This document shows, piece after piece, positions 50,480 to 59,720 of a stretch of 64,000 nucleotides of DNA; the first letter of the stretch is position 1; each line of letters begins with the position of its first letter. The translations under genes were made by a program, and so were the position numbers. This DNA is from Thamnaconus septentrionalis (lineage: Eukaryota > Chordata > Actinopteri > Tetraodontiformes > Monacanthidae). The stretch is from positions 3,725,001 to 3,789,000 of the forward strand of contig CM020502.1 in NCBI GenBank assembly GCA_009823395.1, given 5' to 3'. Below the pieces are notes generated by a model, which saw only the letters and a program-made list of their open reading frames with translations, had not been told where the DNA came from and made no database searches.

Positions 50480-51426
50480 TGAGGGCCAGATCCACAAAGC
50501 GTTTGCGCGGCTTTTGCGCCAGAAAATCCGTGTAAATAGCGCCAAAATTGTGATTCCGATCGACAAACGTGAAAATGCGCGGAGGCGCAGGTAGCGGCAG
50601 GGCTGCACCAGACTCATTTGAATGTATTTAAATGAGTCATTACACGCAGAAGGACACACCCCCTTCTATGCAAATATGCCTCATTCAAACAGCGGCAGAT
50701 CCAGAAAGAGTTTGCGCTCGTGTCCGCACGCACTTTGACAGACGGAAACACCGCCAGCCAAAACCAGGCGCAGTTTCTGTCTGTCAAAGTGTTTCTTGCT
50801 TCTGAGTGAAACTTTCCTCTCTGAAAAGCCTGGAATATATAAATGGCTCCCCAAATCTTTTTTATAGATAGGCATAGACTACAGTATATATGCCAATATT
50901 TTAGATAGGCTATGAAAAATACAAATGGTACTCAGGTGTTGGTGAATGTCTTGCTTATATATTGACTAACGCGTCTTGCGTCTTGACTTTCTTTCCATTA
51001 TGGCAGCAGTCTTGGTCAGACGGAGGAGGCATCGTAATGCCAGGCGTGCACAGGAGCGCGTTTATCCTAGCAGAGTTTCGCTGTTTGACCTCAGAGAAAG
51101 GGAGATTTTAAAGAGATACAGGTTGCCGGGAGACACAATTCTTGCCTTGCTGGAGGATATAAACGTGCATCCATGAACACAAACCAAACACATGCACTCA
51201 CAAACAACCTTTGGCACAAACTGCTCTCAGGTTGCCAGACCGCAACATTCGCACCTGTTTCAGGTGCCGCATTTGTGGGAGTGTTGCGCCTGCATGTCAT
51301 TAGCGCAAGAACCTTTGTGGATACCCGCATCTGTGGCGCAGATTGCAGCCGGCATCTCGCCGCAAAACGCGCCGCATTTTACCTCTGCGCGTCCTTCTTT
51401 GAGGATCTGCCCCTGAGTCCTGTTAA
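50480..51426 (+). mobile_element. Decayed PIF/Harbinger element, 941 bp
   Basis: The left end GGGCCAGATCCACAAAGCG (50483) and the right end reading CTTTGAGGATCTGCCCC (ends 51423) are imperfect inverted repeats, followed inward by GCGC motifs. TGA at 50480-50482 and 51424-51426 may be a mutated TWA duplication. A second, inner pair of similar termini lies at about 50692 (GCGGCAGATCCAGAAAGAG) and 51302-51326 (CCTTTGTGGATACCCGC). The enclosed frame at 51000 encodes the start of a Harbinger nuclease. Confidence 0.8.
51000..51176 (+). pseudogene. Harbinger (HARBI1-like) transposase N-terminus, 58 codons
   Basis: ATG at 51000 opens a frame ending TGA at 51174-51176. It has an arginine-rich head (RRRRHRNARRAQERV) followed by SLFDLREREILKRYRLPGDT, which is the hallmark N-terminal segment of fish Harbinger DDE nucleases (F-D...E-x-x-x-x-R-Y-R-L). 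The catalytic DDE region is absent; the downstream 250 bases to the right end hold no recognisable nuclease core. It cannot make an active enzyme. It sits between the inner terminal-like sequences of the element 50483-51423. Confidence 0.75.
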
Positions 51427-52244
51427 CAAGGCAGACATTATATCTATAATGACATTCATGTCAAAAAAGATCATTTTCATTTAGCTGTTCTAGTTCTTCC
51501 AGTTTGTAAAAGTCTTGTTTTATGGTTGTCGAACCACAAACAGAGAGAATGAAAACTCATAGTTTGCTTTAATTTGTTCCTTGTCTGAGATATGTGTAAT
51601 CAGTATATACAAGTAATGTTTTATTTCTTATGTAAAAGCAGTTGAAGGGCCCAGTTAGGAAATGTCACTTCCTTTCTGCCAGACAACAAAGTGGTTCAAA
51701 TTTTAAATCTAACACAGTACATATCCAGGTGAGAGCTACATCTACAACTGAACTGGACACAGATGAAACTTACATACTTTGCATGCCTTTGAGTCAATGT
51801 TTGAAGTACCTTTAAGGCATATTAGAAGTCATACAATGATACAAGTTCTACACAGCAAAGTGATTGATTCAATTTCTGCTCAATCTTTCTACAGTTAACA
51901 ATTACAATTGTCTAGTGACTGAAATCATACGATTAATAGGCGGCTTCATTCATTGGTGTATTTCCTACAACAGTGCCTCTACTGCCAGGGGGAATCAAAG
52001 TATGTGCGGTTAAAAAGACATTTCCATGTGGGTTGCGAGAGTCCCACAGTTGAATGAGCATTTACGTAATTTCTGTCTGAATTATTTACGAGGTGTACAC
52101 ATTGGCCTCCTAAAGTGGGGTATGTTAAGAGGGAAGTAAACCACTCAAAGAGGTAAAATATCAACAACATTATACAGCAAAAACACCAACGTGATCTTCC
52201 TTTGAGGACTTCGCTGACTGCCAGGACTCAAGATGAACAACCAC

Positions 52245-52312
52245 TGACACTCACACCTACGACCAATTTAGAGTTCCCAATTTGCCTCTGTAACTGAGAT
52301 TTAATTTGCTCT
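52245..52312 (-). repeat. Small SINE/L2-tail fragment
   Basis: CACTCACACCTACGACCAAT followed by TTAGAGTTCCCAATT matches the middle of the family at 6217-6594. Both sides are lost. Confidence 0.5.
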
Positions 52313-52910
52313 GTCATGTGGCTTTTTGGCCAAATTAAATGTTAGGGGAAAAAAAGTGTGTGAAAAATACCGGTTTCATGCATTTTTTTTTACATCACTG
52401 TGCCATCTGGACACTTTTCTCGGCGTGCTCTACATAGGACATTGTGGCTAAATGAGTACATACTGCCAGGAGGGTTGCCAACTGTAACGTATGGAGTTAT
52501 GGACTCAGATCTCACGCTGTCACACCACACCTGCCTTTTTTCATGCTTATGTTCTGAGATTCCCTCTGATGTCAACTTAAAGGTCCAGTGTGGAATAATT
52601 GGCTTAATTTATGTTTTACATAACAAACATACAGCCCATAAATACATTAATAAAAGTGTATACTCACAGTACAATAAAAGTAATTAGGTTTTTCTACCCA
52701 TAGAATGGTTCTTATTTTGATATTGGAATATCTATAGATCAAGAGTCTTGCTCCCAGTTAGCTGCCATCCTGCACCGCCATATTTCTAAGGAAGCCTGGT
52801 GTGGACAATCCAATCTGCCTGACAGGGTGTTTTGTATTTAGGGTGAACAGTGGCGTTCTCAAATAAGCCAACGAAAAAGAAGGTGGACAGGTTTGTGCTC
52901 GCAGTAGTGA

Positions 52911-54211
52911 TGGGTGTAGCCCTGGGTAAATTCAGGCATGTTAAAAAGACAGTTAAAATGAATAAATAAATAGCAGTTAGGGCTAAAAAAAGAAGCAGTT
53001 CATAATAAATAAGTTCATAATTAAAAGGTCAATTCAGATTAAGAGTACGACGTAGTGATTCAGCAGTAGGGGGTGAGTTCGGTGTAGTGAATGTGTCTCC
53101 CAAGATGAATAGATGAATGTGATGTGTTTGATGTGTTGTTTGTGAATATTTGTGATTGTATATATAATAATGTCCCGAAGAAATGGACCAGTTTAACGAA
53201 ATGTATTTTATTTTGAGAAGCTGGTGTGAGGGAGTGGTTGAGGTGAGCGAAACGGGAGAGGAGAAGGAGAGCGAGTCGGAGGAAGAAAAGGGAGAGGCGC
53301 ACGGTGAAACGGAAAAGTAAATTAAGTGTGATAAAAGTCATTATAGTCGTTCTAGTGTTCGACCAGAACTCTTCTGAAAGATTAATAACGAACTTCTAGC
53401 AAGTGTTGAGTGGAGAACTCAGTACGAAAAACGGAAGACGAGGAGAGTGCACGTAGCTGCTGACCAAGTGGCTGCTAACCCGGGACTTGGCTAACGAGCT
53501 AGCGGCTAGCAACCTCGTGGGTCGAGTCGGAGAAAGCAGGCGGTGGAGTCGAACCGAGGCGGATCATCGTCTGCGGTGGAGCCAAGCTGAGGTGGATCGT
53601 CGTCCACGGTGGAGCTGAGCCGAAGAGGATCATCAGCCACCAGCTGCAGCGAGACGGCCGGTGTCCGGAGTTTTCTTGCCTTCCTTTGGAGCCTCCCTTC
53701 CCCTGCTTCAGCGGCTATTCTTCTTACCTGAGGTAACACCTGAGGTACAGCTACCTTTTTGTTTTGGCCGGTAAGGTGAAGCTGCCAGTCGTTTTAGGCT
53801 ACCACGTACCAGAGCTGCAACCAGGCCTGCTACGGTAACTCAAGTTACTCAACGATTAACTCAATTGCCGGCTATTTTATTTTATTGGGGGCCCCACAGT
53901 AACAGTATGTTGTGTGTATGTGCAATATGTGAACAAAGTCTGTTTACAAATGTTAATAATTGTGCTTTTATTTGTTGAGTAAACATTTTTTATTTTATTT
54001 TCCATTGAAACAGTGTTGGTCTTTGATTTCATATTAAAGTGTGTATGTTTGCTGTGTAAAAAATTTAAAGGGTCACACAGTAGTGGAAACAATTGATTTC
54101 TGTACATTTAAGTTCCTTATAGAAACCTTGTTTGTTATTTTATATTTTAGAAAGAGCTCAGGTTAGCCACCTCTCCAAATGTTAAAATACACTAGAGAGG
54201 CGCTACATGGG
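52911..54211. mobile_element. LTR-like insertion (candidate solo LTR), TSD TGGG
   Basis: The insert 52915-54207 (1293 bp) begins TGTAGCCC and ends GGCGCTACA, giving the TG...CA ends and short inverted termini (TGTAGC/GCTACA) of retroviral-type LTRs. It is flanked by TGGG at 52911-52914 and 54208-54211. It contains no gag-pol sequence, so a solo LTR left by recombination is the simplest reading. A DNA transposon with a 4-bp duplication is the alternative. A 33-bp tandem repeat lies inside. Confidence 0.65.
53542..53640. repeat. 33-bp tandem repeat, three units
   Basis: Three consecutive 33-base units starting GGTGGAG (53542, 53575, 53608). The period is a multiple of three, so the minus-strand frame 53739-53506 reads an 11-residue repeat of the form DDDPP-L-STA. 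That frame has no known homologue and probably is not a gene. Confidence 0.85.
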
Positions 54212-55380
54212 CATTCCGGCTCTTTTTAGAGAACCGGCTCTTTTGGCTCGGCTCAATAAAAAGAGCCGGCTCTTTCGGCTTCCAAACGGTTCTTCAAATT
54301 TTTTGGTGCCTAAAATAATTTATTACCAACAGTAATGAAAGATTATGCGTAATATGAATTACTAATGTAAAAAAAAAAGAAACATGGACTATATCAAATG
54401 TTTATAATATAAACACACCTTTATTTATACACTCTACAGAGTGATAAAAACTAAGCAAGTGCAAAAAACAAATAATAATAATAACTATTTACAAATTAAC
54501 TTAAATAACTATTAACAATTTTAAACTTTTAGTTTTTTACTACTAAACAAATTTAAACTCACACAACAAAATATAAATTAAATGTGTAAAACAAAAAGAA
54601 AAATCAGCATTCAGATCACAGTTTTGTTCTTTAGTGAAGATTGACATTGAGAAAAACCCAGTGCCTCAGCTTTGAGGGGCTGATCCTGTTTCTTCTCTCT
54701 GTAATTATCTTCCCTGTTTTGGAGAAGATTCTCTCTGAGGGGACTCATGTTGCTATAATGCACTGTGAGCCGGATCCCGTTGTTCAAGTCAAAGAGCCGG
54801 CTCTTAGAGCCGTTTCGTTCGCGACCGACACATCACTAGCTCGCAGTCCACCGTAGTTCACTGGCTAGCTCAGGGCGAGGGAGGGTACAGAGTCCCTAAG
54901 GGGGCTGCAGTGAAAGACCGCTGCAATCTAAAATCTAACCACTTGATATCGCTGTTTATTCTTAAAAATCTCTAAATATTACACACTTAACCTTAAAAAA
55001 AAGAAACAATTATGTCGGTCAAGTGGCGGCACTGTGTCAGTTGTGTGTCCAGTTTTGTCCATATTCTCTCTAAAAAGAAAGAAGAAAAAAAACACCAGAG
55101 CAAAAACCAACAAACAAAAAGAGTCTACCTCAGGTTGTTTGCCAGACCTTGCTGGTAGAGTGACAGCAGGTTCTGTACAAGGTCATTGTCTCGTCTGAAG
55201 CCTTTAAAGCAGTGAAAATAGAGGAGCCGCTTTGTTATATACAGCGTACAACATCAGATAAGCACCTGAACACTGCCGGCCTCATACTGTGCTCTACTAC
55301 CCACCAGCAACAATAGATGGCTAAAGACTGCTCAATTGCCCGAGATTGCTTTATCGCACCTCCATCCTTTTCTTGTGAAC

Positions 55381-55381
<1 letters not shown>

Positions 55382-55447
<66 letters not shown>
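55382..55447. repeat. (GT)33 microsatellite
   Basis: An uninterrupted 66-base GT tract, the longest dinucleotide GT run in the window, followed by a second short GT run after a CA break. Confidence 0.95.
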
Positions 55448-55448
<1 letters not shown>

Positions 55449-55701
55449 AGTGTGTGTGTGCTCAGTGACACACGGCTCCATCTGACAGCTGTAGTCACTC
55501 CTCACACCACAACTAACTCTTTCTTTATCTTACCTCGATGTCTGCTCGGACCGACTCTGACAAAGAGAGAGAGAGAGAAAATTCCTATTGGGACATTCAT
55601 ATTAAAAAGTCTCTCTTGCTGTGTCCCTATCAAACTCATGTATTGTTCGTTTATTCTCCTTTTGTCAATGTATTTTGGCGGACAAAGAGATTTAGAAGTA
55701 T

Positions 55702-55872
55702 GAAACTAAAGTGTTTTGTCTCTATGTGGCCCTGCGATGAGCTGGCGACTTGTCCAGGGTGTCACCCTGCCTTTGCCCTATGACAGCAGGGAGAGGCTCC
55801 AGCAGACCCCTGCAATGCTGAGCTCAGGAAGAAGCAGCGATTGAAAATGGAGGGATGGATGGAAACTAAAGT
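55702..55872 (+). mobile_element. 5'-truncated SINE/L2-tail copy with 11-bp TSD
   Basis: GAAACTAAAGT occurs at 55702-55712 and 55862-55872. The element 55713-55861 holds only the 3' portion of the family (CTCTATGTGGCCCTGCGATG, CTGGCGACTTGTCCAGGGTG) and ends GGATGGATG. It is more diverged near the tail than the copy at 19538, so it is probably another subfamily. Confidence 0.9.
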
Positions 55873-56080
55873 ATCCACGGTAGATTTAAAGGGATCCTAT
55901 TATACTGGCCATTTCCAGTCTGCATAGGCGTTACCAGGATAATCGGTTCGGCTTCTTACATATGTAGTAGATCCAACACACTCGTACTTCTGAAATATAG
56001 CAAAGCAAAGGGAAAAAAAATCACCATCAAATGACAACCTGACCTCACAAATCATTACCTTCTCGTCAGGCCTTCTTCTT

Positions 56081-56119
56081 GGCCCTCACAATGTTTGTTA
56101 GAAGCACATTGTGAGGGCC
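56081..56119. repeat. Perfect hairpin, 14-bp arms, 11-base loop
   Basis: GGCCCTCACAATGT and ACATTGTGAGGGCC are exact inverted copies. The arms are too short for a canonical microRNA precursor, and no flanking extension pairs. Confidence 0.75.
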
Positions 56120-56703
56120 CTATAATATAAAGTTCAAACAAAAAACGACCTGCCTGTTTCCAAGTTGGGTAATTAAGTAATAAAGAGTATGATGCACTTC
56201 CTTCTTTTGCATCCCACGCAGCTAGCCCACACGATAATGGCTCTTTATGGTCAGTACTTACCAATGTTTATTTTTCCCTTGACATTTACAGCTCATATCC
56301 GAACAGTTTTTTTTTTTCTGTTAATGACCTCCAAGCTAATTGCTAATAAGTGACGCAAATGTGTTTATCCAATATCAGAGTGGCCAATACTGCACCGACT
56401 TTCGTCAGCTATTTCTATTCTCCTTGTCAAAGGAGCGCATTTGGTCGTTATTGGTAATTAAAATACATTTATTGCTTGGGCTACACCTGCAACACAGGAA
56501 CAGACTAAAAACCTTCACCACTCCATAAAGCACTGCAGCACAGCAGGGTGTTAACTCGTGTTTACATTCACTGCACATTGCTTTGCTTCTTCTGCAGATT
56601 CTGAGGTTTTATCTTCCATTAGCTTAACACTTGCGTAATACTCAGCACACTGCCTGAGCATTTTTTTTATGTTTCCTTTCTTACGCATCATCATCATCAG
56701 ACG

Positions 56704-56741
56704 TGTGCGCGCGCTTGCACACGCACACACACACACACGCT
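56704..56741. repeat. (CA)n/(GC)n-rich simple repeat
   Basis: Alternating purine-pyrimidine GTGTGCGCGCGC followed by CACACA. A similar CA tract with CGTGCGCGC lies at 56910-56946. Confidence 0.75.
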
Positions 56742-57611
56742 ACTGTATGCAAAATCTGACTCAGTGCCAGCTGGAAAAGGCCCAGATCATTTGATGGCTC
56801 TCTGTGAGGCAAAGTTGCCACTCTCAAAGCGATTATGTTTCATTACAGTGGAAATGGGAGAGCAGGGTTTCCTGGCGCCTGGAGATCAATAAAGCCACCT
56901 CCTCTTCCTAACACACACACGCACACACACACACACACGTGCGCGCATGGTCTCTGTCTGGAGTGTGCACACTTTACAGTTTTCTTGTGAACCTCCTCTA
57001 CGATAAGATTACGATTATTATAGTTTATTCTAGCAGCGGTGCTCCTGCGTCTTTTGTATGCTTGCCGTATCTCCTGTCTTCGGCATCGCTCACGTGCCAC
57101 TTTAATTTTATGCCTCCAGTGTTTGTGCAGTTGCAAGCAGCTGTGGGCATGAATGGGTTTTTGTGGCTGAGGGTGGAAGCGGAGTCGCTCCGCCAGGTCC
57201 AAAGGGTTGATGTGACTCAGGGTTTGTTTAGTCACGGCTGCAACATCGACTATGTTTGCATTTTAGTGAGGGTTAAGAAGTGAACGCAACGCCAACAGCA
57301 ATCTGCAGCGTTGAAAGAACGCGCGCACGGGACCTTGTCCTATTTGTTTTTCCAGTGCAAGTTGTGAGTCATTATCCGGACACACGCCAAATTTTTAATG
57401 TTTCACATTTCCAGAGCGTGTAATACACGTCTAAAGCAAAGCCTGAAGACTGTTCTGGATGTGGCTTCCCTCATGAAAACAAAACAATTGCAACGACGTT
57501 AACTTGGATGGAGTACAGATGAACATCCATCTGCAACATTTAGAAGAAAAAAAAGGCAAATCAAATTTCTCCGTCACCAGTAGGCGCTTCCTATTAGGAG
57601 TTTTGTTGTTT

Positions 57612-58113
57612 GAAGGCCCAATGTGTTATATTTGGCTTGATTTATGATTTTTACATAGGTAAAAGCTTAATGTACTGCCCATAAATACATTAATAAAAGT
57701 GTACTTGCAGTACCATAAAAGTTTTTGATTTCCTACCCTTTCTACCCTTAGAATGTTTTTTTTTGTATATGTAAGAACCCTTAAAAAAATAATTTAAGAA
57801 AATACATATATCAAGGGTCTTGCTCCCAGTTAGCTGCCATCTTGCGCCACCATATTTCTAAGGAAGCCTGGTGTGGACAATCCAGCTGCCAGCTGCCTGA
57901 ATACCTTCGTATTCAGGTGAACGCTGGCGTCCTCAAATAAACCAACAAAGAAGAAGGTGGACGAGGTATCCAGGTTTGGGTGTGCAGGCCACCGTAGTTC
58001 ACTGGCAAGCTAGGGAGAGTGAAAGATGTCGCAATCTAAAATGTAACCACTTGATGTTGCTGTTTCTCCTAAAAAAAAAAAAAAAACTCCACTTATTACA
58101 CACTTAGCCTTTA
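57612..58113 (+). mobile_element. MITE family A, most complete copy (about 500 bp)
   Basis: The left end GAAGGCCCAATGTGTTATAT and right end TTATTACACACTTAGCCTTT are inverted with mismatches. Consensus ends across copies are close to TTAAGGTCCAGTGTGTAATA. No coding sequence is present. I cannot read a certain TSD, so the superfamily is open. It serves as the reference for the copies at 13737, 25091, 31099, 46738 and 52577. Confidence 0.82.
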
Positions 58114-58877
58114 CGTCAAAACCATCCCCTACCTTATTATTATCAACAGGTTTCGACCAGAAGAAAAAAAAATGGAGGCTGATTGGTCGGTTGGATGACA
58201 TCGTGAAGGACTATAAACCAATCAGATGGAAGATTTGTATGCCGGATCAGATTTAACACTTAAAATCTCCGCAATGCAGCTGGATTGCCAAGATAAACAG
58301 TCCTCGCCGAATCATTACACTAAGAGGCACGTCATTATTACACAAATAGTAGCGGAGAAGAGAAAAGCTTTCATTTAAAAAAAAAAAAAAAAACATTAAA
58401 TTAAATGTGGCCATGTGACGATCTCCCAGTTTACGGCTGTTTGGCTGCCTTTAAATCAGCGGCATCTGAATAATTCAGCGTTCCAAGGAGGAGGGGGAGT
58501 GGGAGGCTTATCTGCTGTAATTAGTGCCGTTCTTTAACCTGGCATAAGGCTCCAACCATTATATGGAGTACATTAGGATTAATCTCAGAGGCTGCCTCTG
58601 GCGACAGCCCAACAGATAATTAAGAGCAGTTAGGTTGAAAAATGAGATTGTGCAAATCACAGCTCCTGCACTTTGAATTCCGTTTCAAATACAGTATCTA
58701 TGGGTCTATCTATATTTTATTTATTTATTTAAAAAATCTTTCTTACCGTCTTTGCTCTGGCTGTAATTCAGCTTGAACAGGAAAGGAATCGGTTGTTTGC
58801 AGTCGGATTTATCGTGTTTACCCTTCATGCTGAGAAGAGCTGAGCCGAGCCGCGATGCTACATTTCTAAAAGTATCG

Positions 58878-59436
58878 ATGCTATGCTGTGTAGTTAAATA
58901 TAAAAGTCTATCATATTTTAGAGAGAGATCGTTTTAGAGTACCTCAACTTTGTGGTCACTATTCAGTATGTTTTCAGTACAAAGAAAAATTACAATGTAG
59001 AAAATAACATTGGTTATTGTTATTAAAAGTGTCAGCATCCAATAATGGCGCTAATGGTCATAACTGTTACTGATTATAGTTTGGTTGTGCTGCAGTCGAA
59101 AAAGAAAAAAATCTATAGTATTGAGAGTAGCAAAGCTGTTAAAAATGATCCAGATGCTGATGAAGACTTGTGGTCAGTTCAGTCCAGATCATTCTGTCTT
59201 TTCATCTTTGCAAAATTCAACAATCAACAAATTCAATCAACAAACCAATTGTTACAATAATAGCAAAAAAAAAATCATTTTGACTTTTAACTTATGTACA
59301 TTTCAGAACTTGTACTTTCTTAGTTTTACTTGACTAAAGGAGTTCACTCAGTACTTTTACTTTTACCAGAGTATTTTTTAGTATCCGTACTTTACAGAGG
59401 TAAGGTAAAGTACAGAGTGTGAATACTTTTACTATC
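58878..59436 (+). mobile_element. Tol2-like hAT MITE, left end lost
   Basis: From GCTATGCTGTGTAGTTAAAT through ATTGGTTATTGTTATTAAAA and CTAAAGGAGTT to GTGAATACTTTTACTATCTC, it is colinear with 47800-48686. It lacks the 391-bp insertion of that copy and so shows the empty target. Confidence 0.85.
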
Positions 59437-59698
59437 TCTAATTATTCATGATCCCTCCTTCTGTGGCCCTCCGAGTGGATCTGACCAGACAAGATCACTC
59501 AAAATCTGGCACAATGTCGTCTGCAAACATCTGACAATCAGGCCTTTCGGAAAGGCGAGAGATCAGGACCAAAAATCAGCCCAATTGATCCTGCGTGTCC
59601 GCCTTTAAACGACTGGCAGGATCAGATGAACACTGACATCGGCTCCATGGATGGCTGTCCACTGTTCTCACAGAATTCCCACACACCCCTCTCCTCCT

Positions 59699-59720
59699 AC
59701 ACACACACACACACACACAC
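59699..59720. repeat. (CA)n microsatellite
   Basis: About ten CA units. Confidence 0.85.

Larger units (their letters stand above)
52897..54846. mobile_element. hAT element inserted in the MITE, TSD GCTCGCAG
   Basis: GCTCGCAG occurs at 52897-52904 and 54839-54846. The element 52905-54838 begins TAGTGATGGG and ends CCGACACATCACTA. Its body 54212-54838 contains AGAGCCGGCTCT palindromes (a perfect 16-mer at 54260-54275), characteristic of one fish hAT family. After removing the LTR-like insert, only about 640 bases remain, so it is non-autonomous. A short minus-strand segment near 54750 could be the tail of a hAT transposase gene but is too short to judge. Confidence 0.88.
52577..54995 (+). mobile_element. 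MITE family A copy split by nested insertions
   Basis: The left half 52577-52904 (TTAAAGGTCCAGTGTGGAAT onwards) and right half 54847-54995 (TCCACCGTAGTTCACTGG to ACACACTTAACCTTAA) join exactly as in 57612-58113. The interruption is a hAT element with 8-bp TSD GCTCGCAG. Confidence 0.88.

Noticed and set aside
55235..55703. Frames reading poly-TH or poly-CV
   Set aside because: Translations of the (GT)33 microsatellite.
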